Assembly: GCF_003054705.1 (NCBI RefSeq)
Contig: NZ_QAYX01000023.1
Span: 434,001-498,000, forward strand
Source of the DNA: Opitutus sp. ER46
GTDB lineage: Bacteria; Verrucomicrobiota; Verrucomicrobiia; Opitutales; Opitutaceae
Length of the DNA stretch: 64,000 bases
Direction: 5' to 3'
Both the position numbers and the translations under genes were made by a program. Below, piece after piece: positions 17,475-26,200 of the stretch (position 1 is the stretch's first letter; every line of letters begins with the position of its first letter). The notes under the pieces were generated by a model, which was not told the origin of the DNA, did no database searches, and saw only the letters and a program-made list of their open reading frames with translations.

Positions 17475-19868
17475 TCAGCGCCGCGTTTCGCCGGCCGGGA
17501 GCAGGCGACGCAGGAACCAGCCGGCGCCGAGGTCGATGTCAGTCGCCCGTACTTCGCGGGGCGGCGGACCGGGCGTGAACACGAGCCAGTCGAGATCGGC
17601 GGGCAGGGGTGTGCCGGCAGGCTGGTTGAGCAGAGGGACCAAGGTGCGCGCGTGGCGCGGACCGAACAGCGGGTACTCGTAGCCGGAGAGCGCGACGCCG
17701 ACGCGGGCGTGGAGCGGGACGCGCTCGGCGAAGGCGCGTTGGGCGGGATAGCTGGGGTGGAGGCCGGTCATCTGCTGCACGCGGTCCTGCCCCCAGAAGG
17801 CAGGGCGGCCCGCGTGCGGCAGGAAGAACGCGTTGTTGCGCAGCAGCGCGGCCGGGGCGACGTGGACGCAGGCGAGCGCGACGAATCCCGTGGCGGCGAG
17901 CCGGCCGCCGCGCCGCCAGCGACTGGCCCACCAGGCGAGTCCCGGCAGGAACAGCACCGCGCCGTACAGGAATTGGCGGCCACGCGTGAGATCGTACGGG
18001 CCGGCCAGGCACTGCGTCGCCAGAAAGACGATACCGCCGACGGCAAGCCACCGCAGGTTCCGCGCGCCGCAGGAGACGAGGAAGCCGGCGAGGAGGAGGA
18101 GGCCGAATGGGCCGAAATAGGAGAGGTTTTCGTCGGGGCGGATGAGGCGCGGGGACATGAAGCCCATGCGCGAGTTGTCGGTGCCGACGAGGTCGACGCC
18201 GTGCCGGGCCAGCGCGGACGCAACGCGCCCCTTGGCGTTGGCGAGCCGCGCGGCAAGGCGCTCGGTGGGAGGGGCCAGATCGAGCGTGCAGAAATCGAGG
18301 GCGAAACGCAGGGCGTTGCGTCCCCCGACCGCGAGCCGCGAGGCGATCGTGTGCTCTGCGCCGACGTGCAACGTGAGCGCCTCGGCCCCGAGCGGGTGAC
18401 CGTGGCGGCGGACGTTGCCGACGTAGCCGGCGGGCAGGATGAACACCAGCGCGGTGAGCCCGGTGACGGCGGCGACCCGCACGCGCCAGAGGGAAGGTCC
18501 GACCGCGAGGGCGAGGGCGGGCAGGAGCGTCAGCGCGCTCGCCTTGGTGCCGATGGCGAGCCCGAGCGCCAGCCCGGCGAGCGCGAGCCAGAGGATGCGC
18601 CGTTCGTCGCGGTAGCGACGCAGCAGGAAGAACGCGGCGGCGAGTTCCGCGGCGATCAGCAGATCGTTCTGGGCGGTCACCGCCTCCAGCCACGCGATGC
18701 TGAGGAGCATGGCCGTGAATCCGGCGAAGGCGGCGCCGGAAGGACGCAGCCGGTACGTCCGCGCGACCGCGTACACGGCGGCGCCGAGAACGAACCACGA
18801 CAGAAACTGCGGCCACCCGGCGACTACGTCGCTGCGGCCGCCGAGGGCGTACAAGCCGCTGAGCAGGACGGCGGAACCCTGGCCGAGTTGGTCCTGGGAG
18901 AAGTGGTTGCCGCCGTAAGCCGCGAGGCTGCCCTGCTGCAGGTAATAGCCGACGCGGGTCAGGTGGTAGAGCATCGCGTCGAAGCTGTTTGGGCTGGGGC
19001 CGAAGAGCAGGACGACGTTGGTGAGCGTGAGGAAGCCGACCAGCGCCAGCGCGAGCGTCAGGTAAGGACGGCTCCGGAGCAGCGTCTGCCAGCGTCGCGT
19101 TCGCAGGCCGCCACCGCCGCGGGCGACAGGCCGGCCAGCGAGGAGCACGCCCAGTCCGAGCCACAGCAGCCAGGCCCACGGCCGCGCCAGGACGCCGGCG
19201 GCGCCCAGCAGGTAACCGCCGGCGGTCCACCACGCCACGAGGGCGAGGAAGCCGAGGATGAGGCGCTCGGCGAGGTGACGTCCGCCGAGCCGCCAGCCAG
19301 CCTGGCGGCCGACGTGCGCGCTGGCGAGAACGGCGGCGACCAGTGCGAGCGCGGCGGTCACCGGATAGGGAATACGGGTGCGCGTTGCCGTGGGAATCTC
19401 GAGGGCCGGCGAGAACGAGGCGAGTAGTTGGGCGTCGTTGGCGGCGGTGGTCGGCTGGATCTCCAGTCCATCGACCCCGACACGCGCCGCGGCGATTTGC
19501 TGGAGCGGGGTGAGTTCCTCCGGCGCGAGACGACGCAGGGTTTCGCCGGACGGGGTGACGAAACGCGCCCGGTGGAGAACGACGCGCTCGGCGCCGTTGG
19601 TCGGATCAAGTCGCAGGCGGACGAGCCGGCCGGGCGGCAACGCGAACGAGTAGACCGCGGCCGCCACGCCGGGCCGCAGCGGCAGCCGCCGGGCATTGGC
19701 CTCGGAGAAGCCGGAGCCGAGATCGAAATAGGCCTCCACCTCACCGGGGCCGGAGGCGGTCAGGGTGAGTTCGAGCGTGTATGAAGCGGTGCTCTCCGTC
19801 GTGACTGGATTCAAGGCCGCGCTGACGAGTGCGACCACCAGCAGGAGTCCGATGCCGAAGAGCTTCAT
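17475..19868 (-). CDS. GT39-like giant membrane protein with N-terminal beta domain
   Basis: The 797-residue protein starts MKLFGIGLLLVVALVSAALN (anchor or signal). An extracytoplasmic beta domain (about residues 28-165) is homologous to that of the gene at 14278: compare VEAYFDLGSGFSEANA with VQIYPDAGTGFTEASS. After it comes a core with about a dozen helices. The loop after the core's early helices holds SPNSFDAMLYHLTRVGYYLQ and QGSLAAYGGNHF, as in ArnT/PMT-like proteins, where an acidic residue in this loop is catalytic; here D of FDAMLYH is the candidate. A short C-terminal soluble part ends in RRLLPAGETRR. It is the first gene of a three-gene minus-strand run. It is likely a lipid-linked-sugar-dependent transferase, by inference. 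Confidence 0.75.
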   Translation of the reverse strand: MKLFGIGLLLVVALVSAALNPVTTESTASYTLELTLTASGPGEVEAYFDLGSGFSEANARRLPLRPGVAAAVYSFALPPGRLVRLRLDPTNGAERVVLHRARFVTPSGETLRRLAPEELTPLQQIAAARVGVDGLEIQPTTAANDAQLLASFSPALEIPTATRTRIPYPVTAALALVAAVLASAHVGRQAGWRLGGRHLAERLILGFLALVAWWTAGGYLLGAAGVLARPWAWLLWLGLGVLLAGRPVARGGGGLRTRRWQTLLRSRPYLTLALALVGFLTLTNVVLLFGPSPNSFDAMLYHLTRVGYYLQQGSLAAYGGNHFSQDQLGQGSAVLLSGLYALGGRSDVVAGWPQFLSWFVLGAAVYAVARTYRLRPSGAAFAGFTAMLLSIAWLEAVTAQNDLLIAAELAAAFFLLRRYRDERRILWLALAGLALGLAIGTKASALTLLPALALAVGPSLWRVRVAAVTGLTALVFILPAGYVGNVRRHGHPLGAEALTLHVGAEHTIASRLAVGGRNALRFALDFCTLDLAPPTERLAARLANAKGRVASALARHGVDLVGTDNSRMGFMSPRLIRPDENLSYFGPFGLLLLAGFLVSCGARNLRWLAVGGIVFLATQCLAGPYDLTRGRQFLYGAVLFLPGLAWWASRWRRGGRLAATGFVALACVHVAPAALLRNNAFFLPHAGRPAFWGQDRVQQMTGLHPSYPAQRAFAERVPLHARVGVALSGYEYPLFGPRHARTLVPLLNQPAGTPLPADLDWLVFTPGPPPREVRATDIDLGAGWFLRRLLPAGETRR

Positions 19869-20009
19869 CCGGAGCAGCGAGTTTCATTAGCCGGCAGGGG
19901 TGGACAAGGCTTTATCCGTCGCCGGGGTCCGCCGCGGCGTGCGCCGCGCCGCCGAAGGGGAATTACTTCTTGCAGTGCCTCCTGAACTGGGGATTTTCAC
20001 GGCCCAATT

Positions 20010-21299
20010 ATGTCATTCGACGGCGTCCTCGACGGAAATGACGGGTGGCGGGCCTATGGCTGGGCCATCGACCGCTCGCGTCCGAACGAACCGGTCGAGG
20101 TCGAGTACACGCTTTCGTCGGGCGGGACCGGCACCGTCGTCGCCGATGTCTTTCGCGCCGATCTGAAGCAGGCGGGAATTGGCGACGGCCAGCATGCCTT
20201 CGCGATTCCGCTGCCCATGCGGGCGGGGGACGCGCCGCAGATCGCGGTGCGGATCAAGGGGACGAGCTTTGAACTGCGGGGCAGCCCGACAGTGCAGAAG
20301 CACCGCGAGGTGCTGGCGCTGGTCGCGGGTGACATCGTCAACAACTGCAACCTGCGGTGTCCGTTCTGCGTGGTCGATTACGCCGGGATCCGCGGATTGA
20401 AGCTGATGACGGAGGAAACCTTCCGAAAGGCGGCGGAGTTGATGCCGCTGGTGCCGCCGGGCCAGTTCTGGCTCTCCTGCCTCCACGAACCGACGATGCA
20501 CCCGCGGCTGGTGGACTTCATCGAGAGCGTGCCGCTGGAGCTGCGGAACCGGATCAGCTTCACGTCGAACCTGTCGCGGCGGCTGCCGGAGGACTGGTTT
20601 GGCCGGCTCGCGCGGTCGGGAATTCACAGCCTGCGGGTGTCGTTCGATTCGCGGCAGCCGGAGGTGTTTGGCGCGCTGCGCGCGGGGGCGCGTTACGAGG
20701 TGTTCAAGCAGAACGTGGAGCGGTTGGTCGCGGCGCTGCGGGGCACACCGGAGCGGCCGCGGCTGCATTTCATCACGATGGCGTTTCAGGACAACGTCGG
20801 CGAAATCGTGGACCTGATCCGTTACTGCCGGCACGAGCTCGGGGCCGATTCGCACGAAGTGCGGTTTCTCTACTACATGCCGCACCTCGCGCAGTGGGGG
20901 AAGGAACACATCCTGACGATCGAGCAATGGGACCAGTTGGAGGCGGCGCTGCAGCCGTTGAAGGCGGAGACGGCGCTGCAGATCGCGGGCCCGGTGCCCG
21001 GGACGCGCGAGCAGTTCGAAGAGCAGAAGGGCCTGGCGGAGTACGTGGCCCGCGAAAATGCGTTCGGCTGGGGTGACGACGCGCGGCAGACGCCGGTGCC
21101 GGTACCGGAGAACGTGGCGAACCGGCTGCCCGACGATACGTTTCAACTCCGGTTGCGCTGGGATGGCCTCGTCGTGGCGGAAGGATGTCCGGAGCACGAG
21201 TTCCGTCTCAACGTCGCACAGCTCGCGCGGCCGGCGGAGTATTTCGAGACGCTGCGCCTCGCGGCGTGGCAGGCGCGGCAGCCCGCGGTGCGGGCGTAG
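20010..21299 (+). CDS. Radical SAM protein with N-terminal beta domain
   Basis: The 429-residue protein has the radical SAM cluster motif NNCNLRCPFC (CxxxCxxC) near residue 112, followed by a TIM-barrel pattern (LSCLHEPTMHPRL, ISFTSNLSRRLP, LRVSFDSRQPEVF). Residues 1-90 form a separate beta domain (DGVLDGNDGWRAYGWAIDRS through AFAIPLPMRAGD) of a kind often attached to glycosyltransferases. No SPASM-type cysteine cluster is seen at the C-terminus; only single cysteines remain. It is likely cytoplasmic, and the single 4Fe-4S cluster binds SAM. The gene lies alone on the plus strand, divergent from the giant membrane proteins and convergent with the methyltransferase at 21309. Modification of a sugar or glycan intermediate is a reasonable guess, but no substrate can be named. 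Confidence 0.85.
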   Translation: MSFDGVLDGNDGWRAYGWAIDRSRPNEPVEVEYTLSSGGTGTVVADVFRADLKQAGIGDGQHAFAIPLPMRAGDAPQIAVRIKGTSFELRGSPTVQKHREVLALVAGDIVNNCNLRCPFCVVDYAGIRGLKLMTEETFRKAAELMPLVPPGQFWLSCLHEPTMHPRLVDFIESVPLELRNRISFTSNLSRRLPEDWFGRLARSGIHSLRVSFDSRQPEVFGALRAGARYEVFKQNVERLVAALRGTPERPRLHFITMAFQDNVGEIVDLIRYCRHELGADSHEVRFLYYMPHLAQWGKEHILTIEQWDQLEAALQPLKAETALQIAGPVPGTREQFEEQKGLAEYVARENAFGWGDDARQTPVPVPENVANRLPDDTFQLRLRWDGLVVAEGCPEHEFRLNVAQLARPAEYFETLRLAAWQARQPAVRA

Positions 21300-21308
21300 C
21301 CGCTCTGG

Positions 21309-22073
21309 CTAAGCCGCGTTCAGCTTGCGAGCGTCGGGGCGCAGTCCCCGGCGGGTGAAGGTGGCGCGGAGCCGGGTGGTGAGGGGCTTGTGGACGCGCG
21401 CGACGACGAGGAACCCGAGCGGGTTGGAGGACGGAAAGGACTCCTGCACCTCGACCACCTCGATGCGGCCGGCCCAGATGCGCTCACGGTTGCCGAGTTC
21501 GATGAGCCCCGTGAGGACCGGCGGCTCGAAGACGTGAAAGTGGATGTTGATCTCGTGACCCGCGGCGACGGCACCGCGGTAGTTGGCGGCGTACTGGTCG
21601 CGTTCCTTTTGCTCCAACTCCGGCGGCGTCGCCGGGGAGAAGAGCCGCCAGTCGAGTCCGTACACGAAGTCGTCGATGTGCGTGCCGTCGGACTGCGTGG
21701 TGCCGCGGCGATAATCCTCGAGCATGTGCGCGGGCGCGGTTAGCGGCCGGCGGTGATCGAACGTCTTCCGGCGATCCGGGACCACCATGTAGATGATGCC
21801 GAGGTGCGCCAGGACGCGGTACCATTCGGCCAGGGCGCCGAGCGGGTTGGCGGAGTGCTCGAGCACGTGCGAGGAGGCGACGTATTGGAGCGAAGAGTCG
21901 AAGAACGGCAGCTCGCTCGCGTCGCCGTAGTAGTCGGCGAGCGTTGGCTCGTTGGCGTAGTTGGCGAACCGGTCCACGTAGATCGGTTTGATCCCGGGAA
22001 TGGGCGTCTTGAAGGCGCCGATTTCCACGCCGGGTCCGGTGAGGTAACGCGCAACGAGTTCGAGGTGTTCCAT
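21309..22073 (-). CDS. Class I methyltransferase of polysaccharide-cluster type
   Basis: The 254-residue protein begins at ATG 22073 (MEHLELVARYL); the longer open frame to 22454 is the other strand-mate's shadow. The SAM-binding motif reads GVEIGAFKTPIPGIKPIYVD, followed by FFDSSLQYVASSHVLEHSAN (motif with the HVLEH signature) and VLAHLGIIYMVVPDRRKTFD. This type, with EIG at motif I and a long middle region containing HIDDFVYGLDW, is common in polysaccharide clusters. It lies 25 bases after the methyltransferase at 22099, in the same direction. It probably methylates a sugar or a glycan end; the target is unknown. Confidence 0.82.
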   Translation of the reverse strand: MEHLELVARYLTGPGVEIGAFKTPIPGIKPIYVDRFANYANEPTLADYYGDASELPFFDSSLQYVASSHVLEHSANPLGALAEWYRVLAHLGIIYMVVPDRRKTFDHRRPLTAPAHMLEDYRRGTTQSDGTHIDDFVYGLDWRLFSPATPPELEQKERDQYAANYRGAVAAGHEINIHFHVFEPPVLTGLIELGNRERIWAGRIEVVEVQESFPSSNPLGFLVVARVHKPLTTRLRATFTRRGLRPDARKLNAA

Positions 22074-22098
22074 GGACGAAGAGATGCCGGCGGGAGGC

Positions 22099-23085
22099 TC
22101 AGACCTCGGCAACGGCAAACAGGTGGTAGTCGAGCCGCGCGCCTTCACGCGTGCGCAGCGGCGTCTCGCCGTACGACTGGATCTCGACCGTGCGGAAATG
22201 TGGCCGGAGGAGTTCGCGGAGGCTGGCGCGGGAAAAGAAGTTGCGGTGGTCGCTCTCGAGCAGGTGCCACGGCACGGCGAGGTACGGGCGCAGGTAGGGC
22301 ACGAGCTCGAGGTTGGGCACGGAGATGAGCAGCCGGCCGCGAGTGACGCGTCGAGCCTCGGCGATGAACGACCAGGGATCGGTCGTATGCTCGAGCACCT
22401 CGATGCAGATCGCGGCGTCGAACTCGCCATTGGCGAACGGCAGGCGGCTCCCATCGACCTGGCGATGGGGAAGCCCGCGTTCAGCCATCGTGGCGCAGTC
22501 CTCGGCGCGAATCTCCACGCCCAGCCACTGGTAACCGGCGGCGATCAACGGCGGGCCATACGGACCGCGGCCGCAGCCGATGTCCAGAACGCGGGCGGAG
22601 GGTCGGGGCAGGTATCGGTTCAGCAGGGCGAGCAGGTCCGCGCTCGGCGCGTCCAGCGGAGGACCGCTGTGATACATGTGCTCCTGCCGGACGAGGTGCG
22701 GAAACGCGGGGTCGATGAGAATGCCCCAGTCGCCGGTGCGATAATCGCGGCCGGTGAGGGCGACCTCGCGGGTGAGAATGGTCTCGCGGCGGCCGTCGGC
22801 GAAGTGCGCCACGACGGCAAGGGCGAGCGTCTTCTCCGCGACCAAGGCGGTCGCGGTGCCGAGCAACGTGAAACCGGTGGGGGTGTCGACCGGGAGCCCG
22901 AGTGCCGTCGAGACGTCGGCGCGCGGATATAAAAGAGTGGTGCGGCCGAGGCTCAGCGTGCCGTTGGCGACGGCCTCGATTGCGATGGGCGCGGGCTCGG
23001 ACCCCGCGTGCACCCAGCCGCGGACGCACAACGTGAGGGGGTCGCAGATGTCGGTGGTCGACGGGAAGTCGAGGGCGGCGTGCAT
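22099..23085 (-). CDS. Class I methyltransferase with N-terminal beta domain
   Basis: The 328-residue protein has a soluble N-terminal domain (about residues 1-130; CDPLTLCVRGWVHAGSEPAP, IAIEAVANGT), similar in style to the beta domains attached to the glycosyltransferases and the radical SAM protein of this window. The methyltransferase follows: motif I VLDIGCGRGPYGPPLIAAGY, acidic residue in LGVEIR, then DAAICIEVLEHTTDPWSF and RGRLLISVPN. It starts at ATG 23085. The upstream 196 bases to the giant gene at 23282 hold no gene. Together with the downstream methyltransferase it forms a pair, probably co-transcribed, that may modify the same glycan. Confidence 0.83.
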   Translation of the reverse strand: MHAALDFPSTTDICDPLTLCVRGWVHAGSEPAPIAIEAVANGTLSLGRTTLLYPRADVSTALGLPVDTPTGFTLLGTATALVAEKTLALAVVAHFADGRRETILTREVALTGRDYRTGDWGILIDPAFPHLVRQEHMYHSGPPLDAPSADLLALLNRYLPRPSARVLDIGCGRGPYGPPLIAAGYQWLGVEIRAEDCATMAERGLPHRQVDGSRLPFANGEFDAAICIEVLEHTTDPWSFIAEARRVTRGRLLISVPNLELVPYLRPYLAVPWHLLESDHRNFFSRASLRELLRPHFRTVEIQSYGETPLRTREGARLDYHLFAVAEV

Positions 23086-23281
23086 GCGGAGGACGGCGTC
23101 GGTTCAGCGCCGGCCAGGCATGGGCGCACGGCGGAAAACGAGTGCGGGCGCGGTCCGGCTGCGCCCTGTGGGCACTGCTCGTGGTCTCATCCCGTGAGGT
23201 TCCTTTGCACCGGCCATTCGGCGGCCGACCGTAGGTTTGGAAAAGGTTGAAGCAATCCCATTTCCGGTGCGGAGGCGTGAC

Positions 23282-26200
23282 CTACGCGACGGATTTCGGT
23301 GCGGTGGTTTCACCGTCGCGCCGCTGGTACGCGACGAGGAGGAGCGCGCCGGCAAAGAGTATGTAACTGGCGCCCGCAAGCAGCGGCGCGTGGGCCGTGA
23401 GCCGCCAGGTGCGATAGCTGAGCGGCGAGACCCAGACGGGTTCGCTGAAGCCGACCCAGCGGGCGGGGGTGGCCACGTGCGCCACCAGAATGGCTGGTTC
23501 GGAGGGGCAGCGCACATAGGCGGCACGCCAGTGGGCGCCGGCGGGCTTGCTCGGAGCGATGCGGGCGAGAAGCGCGCCGGTCCGGGCCGAGACAAGCTCG
23601 AAGGTGGTACCCGACTGGCCAACATCGCCGGCCGTCTCGATCTTCCACCACCCGTGGTCAGCCGAAAGTGCCGGACTCCGCCAGGTTTGGCCCGCGGTGA
23701 CCACCCGTGCTGCGTCGGGCCAGAGCGTCGCGAGGGTGGGAACCGCGGCGAGCGAGCCGTCGTTCCGCAACCCCGGAACCTCGATCGGAGCGCGGACGCT
23801 GGCTGGCATGATGCGGCGGATCGTCGGATTCCGCAGCAGGCGGATGAGCCAGTCGGTGTGCGGGAAGGGCAGCTTGGGTTCGCGCGCGAATGCCTCCTGA
23901 TCGTCGGTGCGCAGGAACATCCGCACGTTGTGGACGTAGTCGCGGTGATCGGCGGCACGCTGGGGCAGTTCGGTTTGGAAGGTGGAGCGCGTAGCCACCG
24001 CGACGGCGGCGACGACCAGGATGCTCCAGGTCGTGGTGAGGGCGAAGCGTGAGGCGCGGCGCGTGTCGGGTGCGGCCGACCGTGCCAGCAGGGCCAGGGC
24101 GAAGGCGTTCAACACCACTCCGACGGCGAACACGTCGCCGTATCTGATCCCGGGAAGGCTGCTCCCGCCGCCGCGGGCGAAACTGACCGCGGCCACCTGG
24201 GCGAGGACCCAGAGCCCGCCGGCGACGACGAGGTCCGCCGTCACGCTGGCGCCGTGGCGCGGCTCGCGCGTGAACGGCGAGATCAGACGGCGGGTGGCGA
24301 GCACGAACCACGGCAGCCACAGCAGCGGGGCGAGCCACGGGAAACCGTAGAGCGGCCAGGAGAGGCAGCGCAGGGCGTACACGGCGGCCTCGGCGAAGGA
24401 GTGGGCGTGCAAGGGCGTGTGCCAGGGCGCCTGGGGTCGGAACCACCAGCCGATGGCGGCGAGGACAACGGCGGTAGCGATCGTCGCCAGGTTGCTCGCG
24501 CGACCAAGTCGGCGGGGACGTGCGGCGTTTGTCGGCTGACGCAGGCGCAGCGCGGCGAGCAGCGCGATCGGCGCGGTGACGAGCAGGCCGGAGCCCATGC
24601 TGACACCGGCTACGACCGCGGCGGCAACGCCGCCGCACCACCGCCACGAACCGGCGGGAGCTCCGAGCACGCCGCCGAGCGCGAGCAGGGTGAAGCCGAT
24701 AAGGAAGTAGAACTGCGACTGGAAGCCGAGCAGCACGTTCTCCCACGCGATGGGCGGGGCGGTGACGAGGACGATGGTGCCCACGACGGCCAGCGCCCAG
24801 CCGGTCGGCAGCCGGCGCAACGCCCAGGCCGCGAGGCCGGCGGCGATGAGGGCGTGGAGGGCTGCGCTCACGGCGCACTGCACGCGGGCATCCCACTGGT
24901 CGGCGCCGAGCCGGAGCAGTCCGAGGTTCAGCGCCAGCGTGGGCGCGATGCGATGCTCGCTGTGGGGAAGGAAGAGCGGTGCCCAGAACTCGTGGCGCTC
25001 AAACCACGGCGCGTAGCAGAGCTCTCCCTCCTTGGCCCACTGGTCCCAAACCGGCAGGTCGGTGCCATAGCGCCCGATTACCGCGAGCTTGGTGCACCAC
25101 ACGCAGAAGAAAACGGCCACAACGAGAAACGTGCGGCGGCGGCGCGCCGGACCGGAGATGGCCGGGGGTACATCGTCGTCCCGCCCGACCATGCGCGGGG
25201 CGGCGTCGGACCGGTGCAACCGGGCCAAGCGAATGAACGCGGCGATCGCGGCGAGCACGCCGATGACGGTGAGCCAGAGCGCGTGCCGGACCACGAGAAC
25301 CGCGAGGTAAGAAAGCGTCGCAACCTCCACCGGCGCGCTGAAGGCGAGCCACCGATGGGCGTCGCGGTCGTGGGCGACGATGACGAATGGTTGCGCCGGC
25401 ACGCGGACGTAGGCGGCGCGCCAGGGACCCGTGCCGGACGCGGGACCAACCGTCGCGAGGAGCTTGCCGCTGGCGGCATCGAGGAGCTCGAGACTTACGC
25501 CCGGCTCGCCGAGCTGGCCGGCGATGTCGAACCGCAACCAGGCGTGGGCGGACGGTGCGATCGGCTGGCTGCGCCACTCGCCGATCCCGGCGAGGCCGGC
25601 AGTGGAGAAGGAACCCCACGTGACGCGCGCAGGCAGCGGAGGCGTGTCCGGGGCCAAGCCGTGGCCGGGCCGTGGAGCGGGCGTGCGCGGTGTGACCCAG
25701 TTGCGGGTGAAGCCCTCGGCCCTGGCGGGTTCGAGCGGCACGGCGGGACGCACGCTCGCCGGGAGGAGGGGGCGGACGCCCGGCACGGCCAAGCGCTCAA
25801 CCAAGGCCTCCGCGGTGATGTACGGGATCGGGTCGCTGAGCTGGGCGGCGTCACCGGTAACCAGATACGAACGCAGGTGCGCCTCGCCGCCGGCGTAGTA
25901 CTGCTTCGCGTGGGGCAGGGGATCCGCGAGATTGTAGGTGAGCCGCCACTGCAGGCCCGCGGCGAGCAGGAGTGCCCAGAGGACCACGACGGTGATCCGC
26001 AGCGCGGACCGCCAGGCGCCGACGTGGGCTGCCGGCGAGGTGGCGAGTGCGGGGCCGGCCGGGCGCGGCCACACCAGGTGCAGCGCGGCGAGGACGTTGA
26101 CGCCGAGCCCGAAGATTAGCGTGCCGGCATAGCGGGAGGCGGGATAGGCGCCGCCGGCGCCGCGGGCGTAGGCGGTGGCGAGGACTTGGCCAAAGGCCCA

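Noticed and set aside
14194-17682. Very long plus-strand open frame (over 1100 codons) opposite the YfhO-like gene
   Set aside because: It lies antisense to a gene with clear membrane topology and family motifs. Its translation is rich in R, G, E and H without domain motifs, as expected from the complementary frame of GC-rich codons.
21309-22454. Long form of the methyltransferase starting at 22454
   Set aside because: The first 127 residues are a shadow of the methyltransferase at 22099; the SAM-binding fold begins at ATG 22073.
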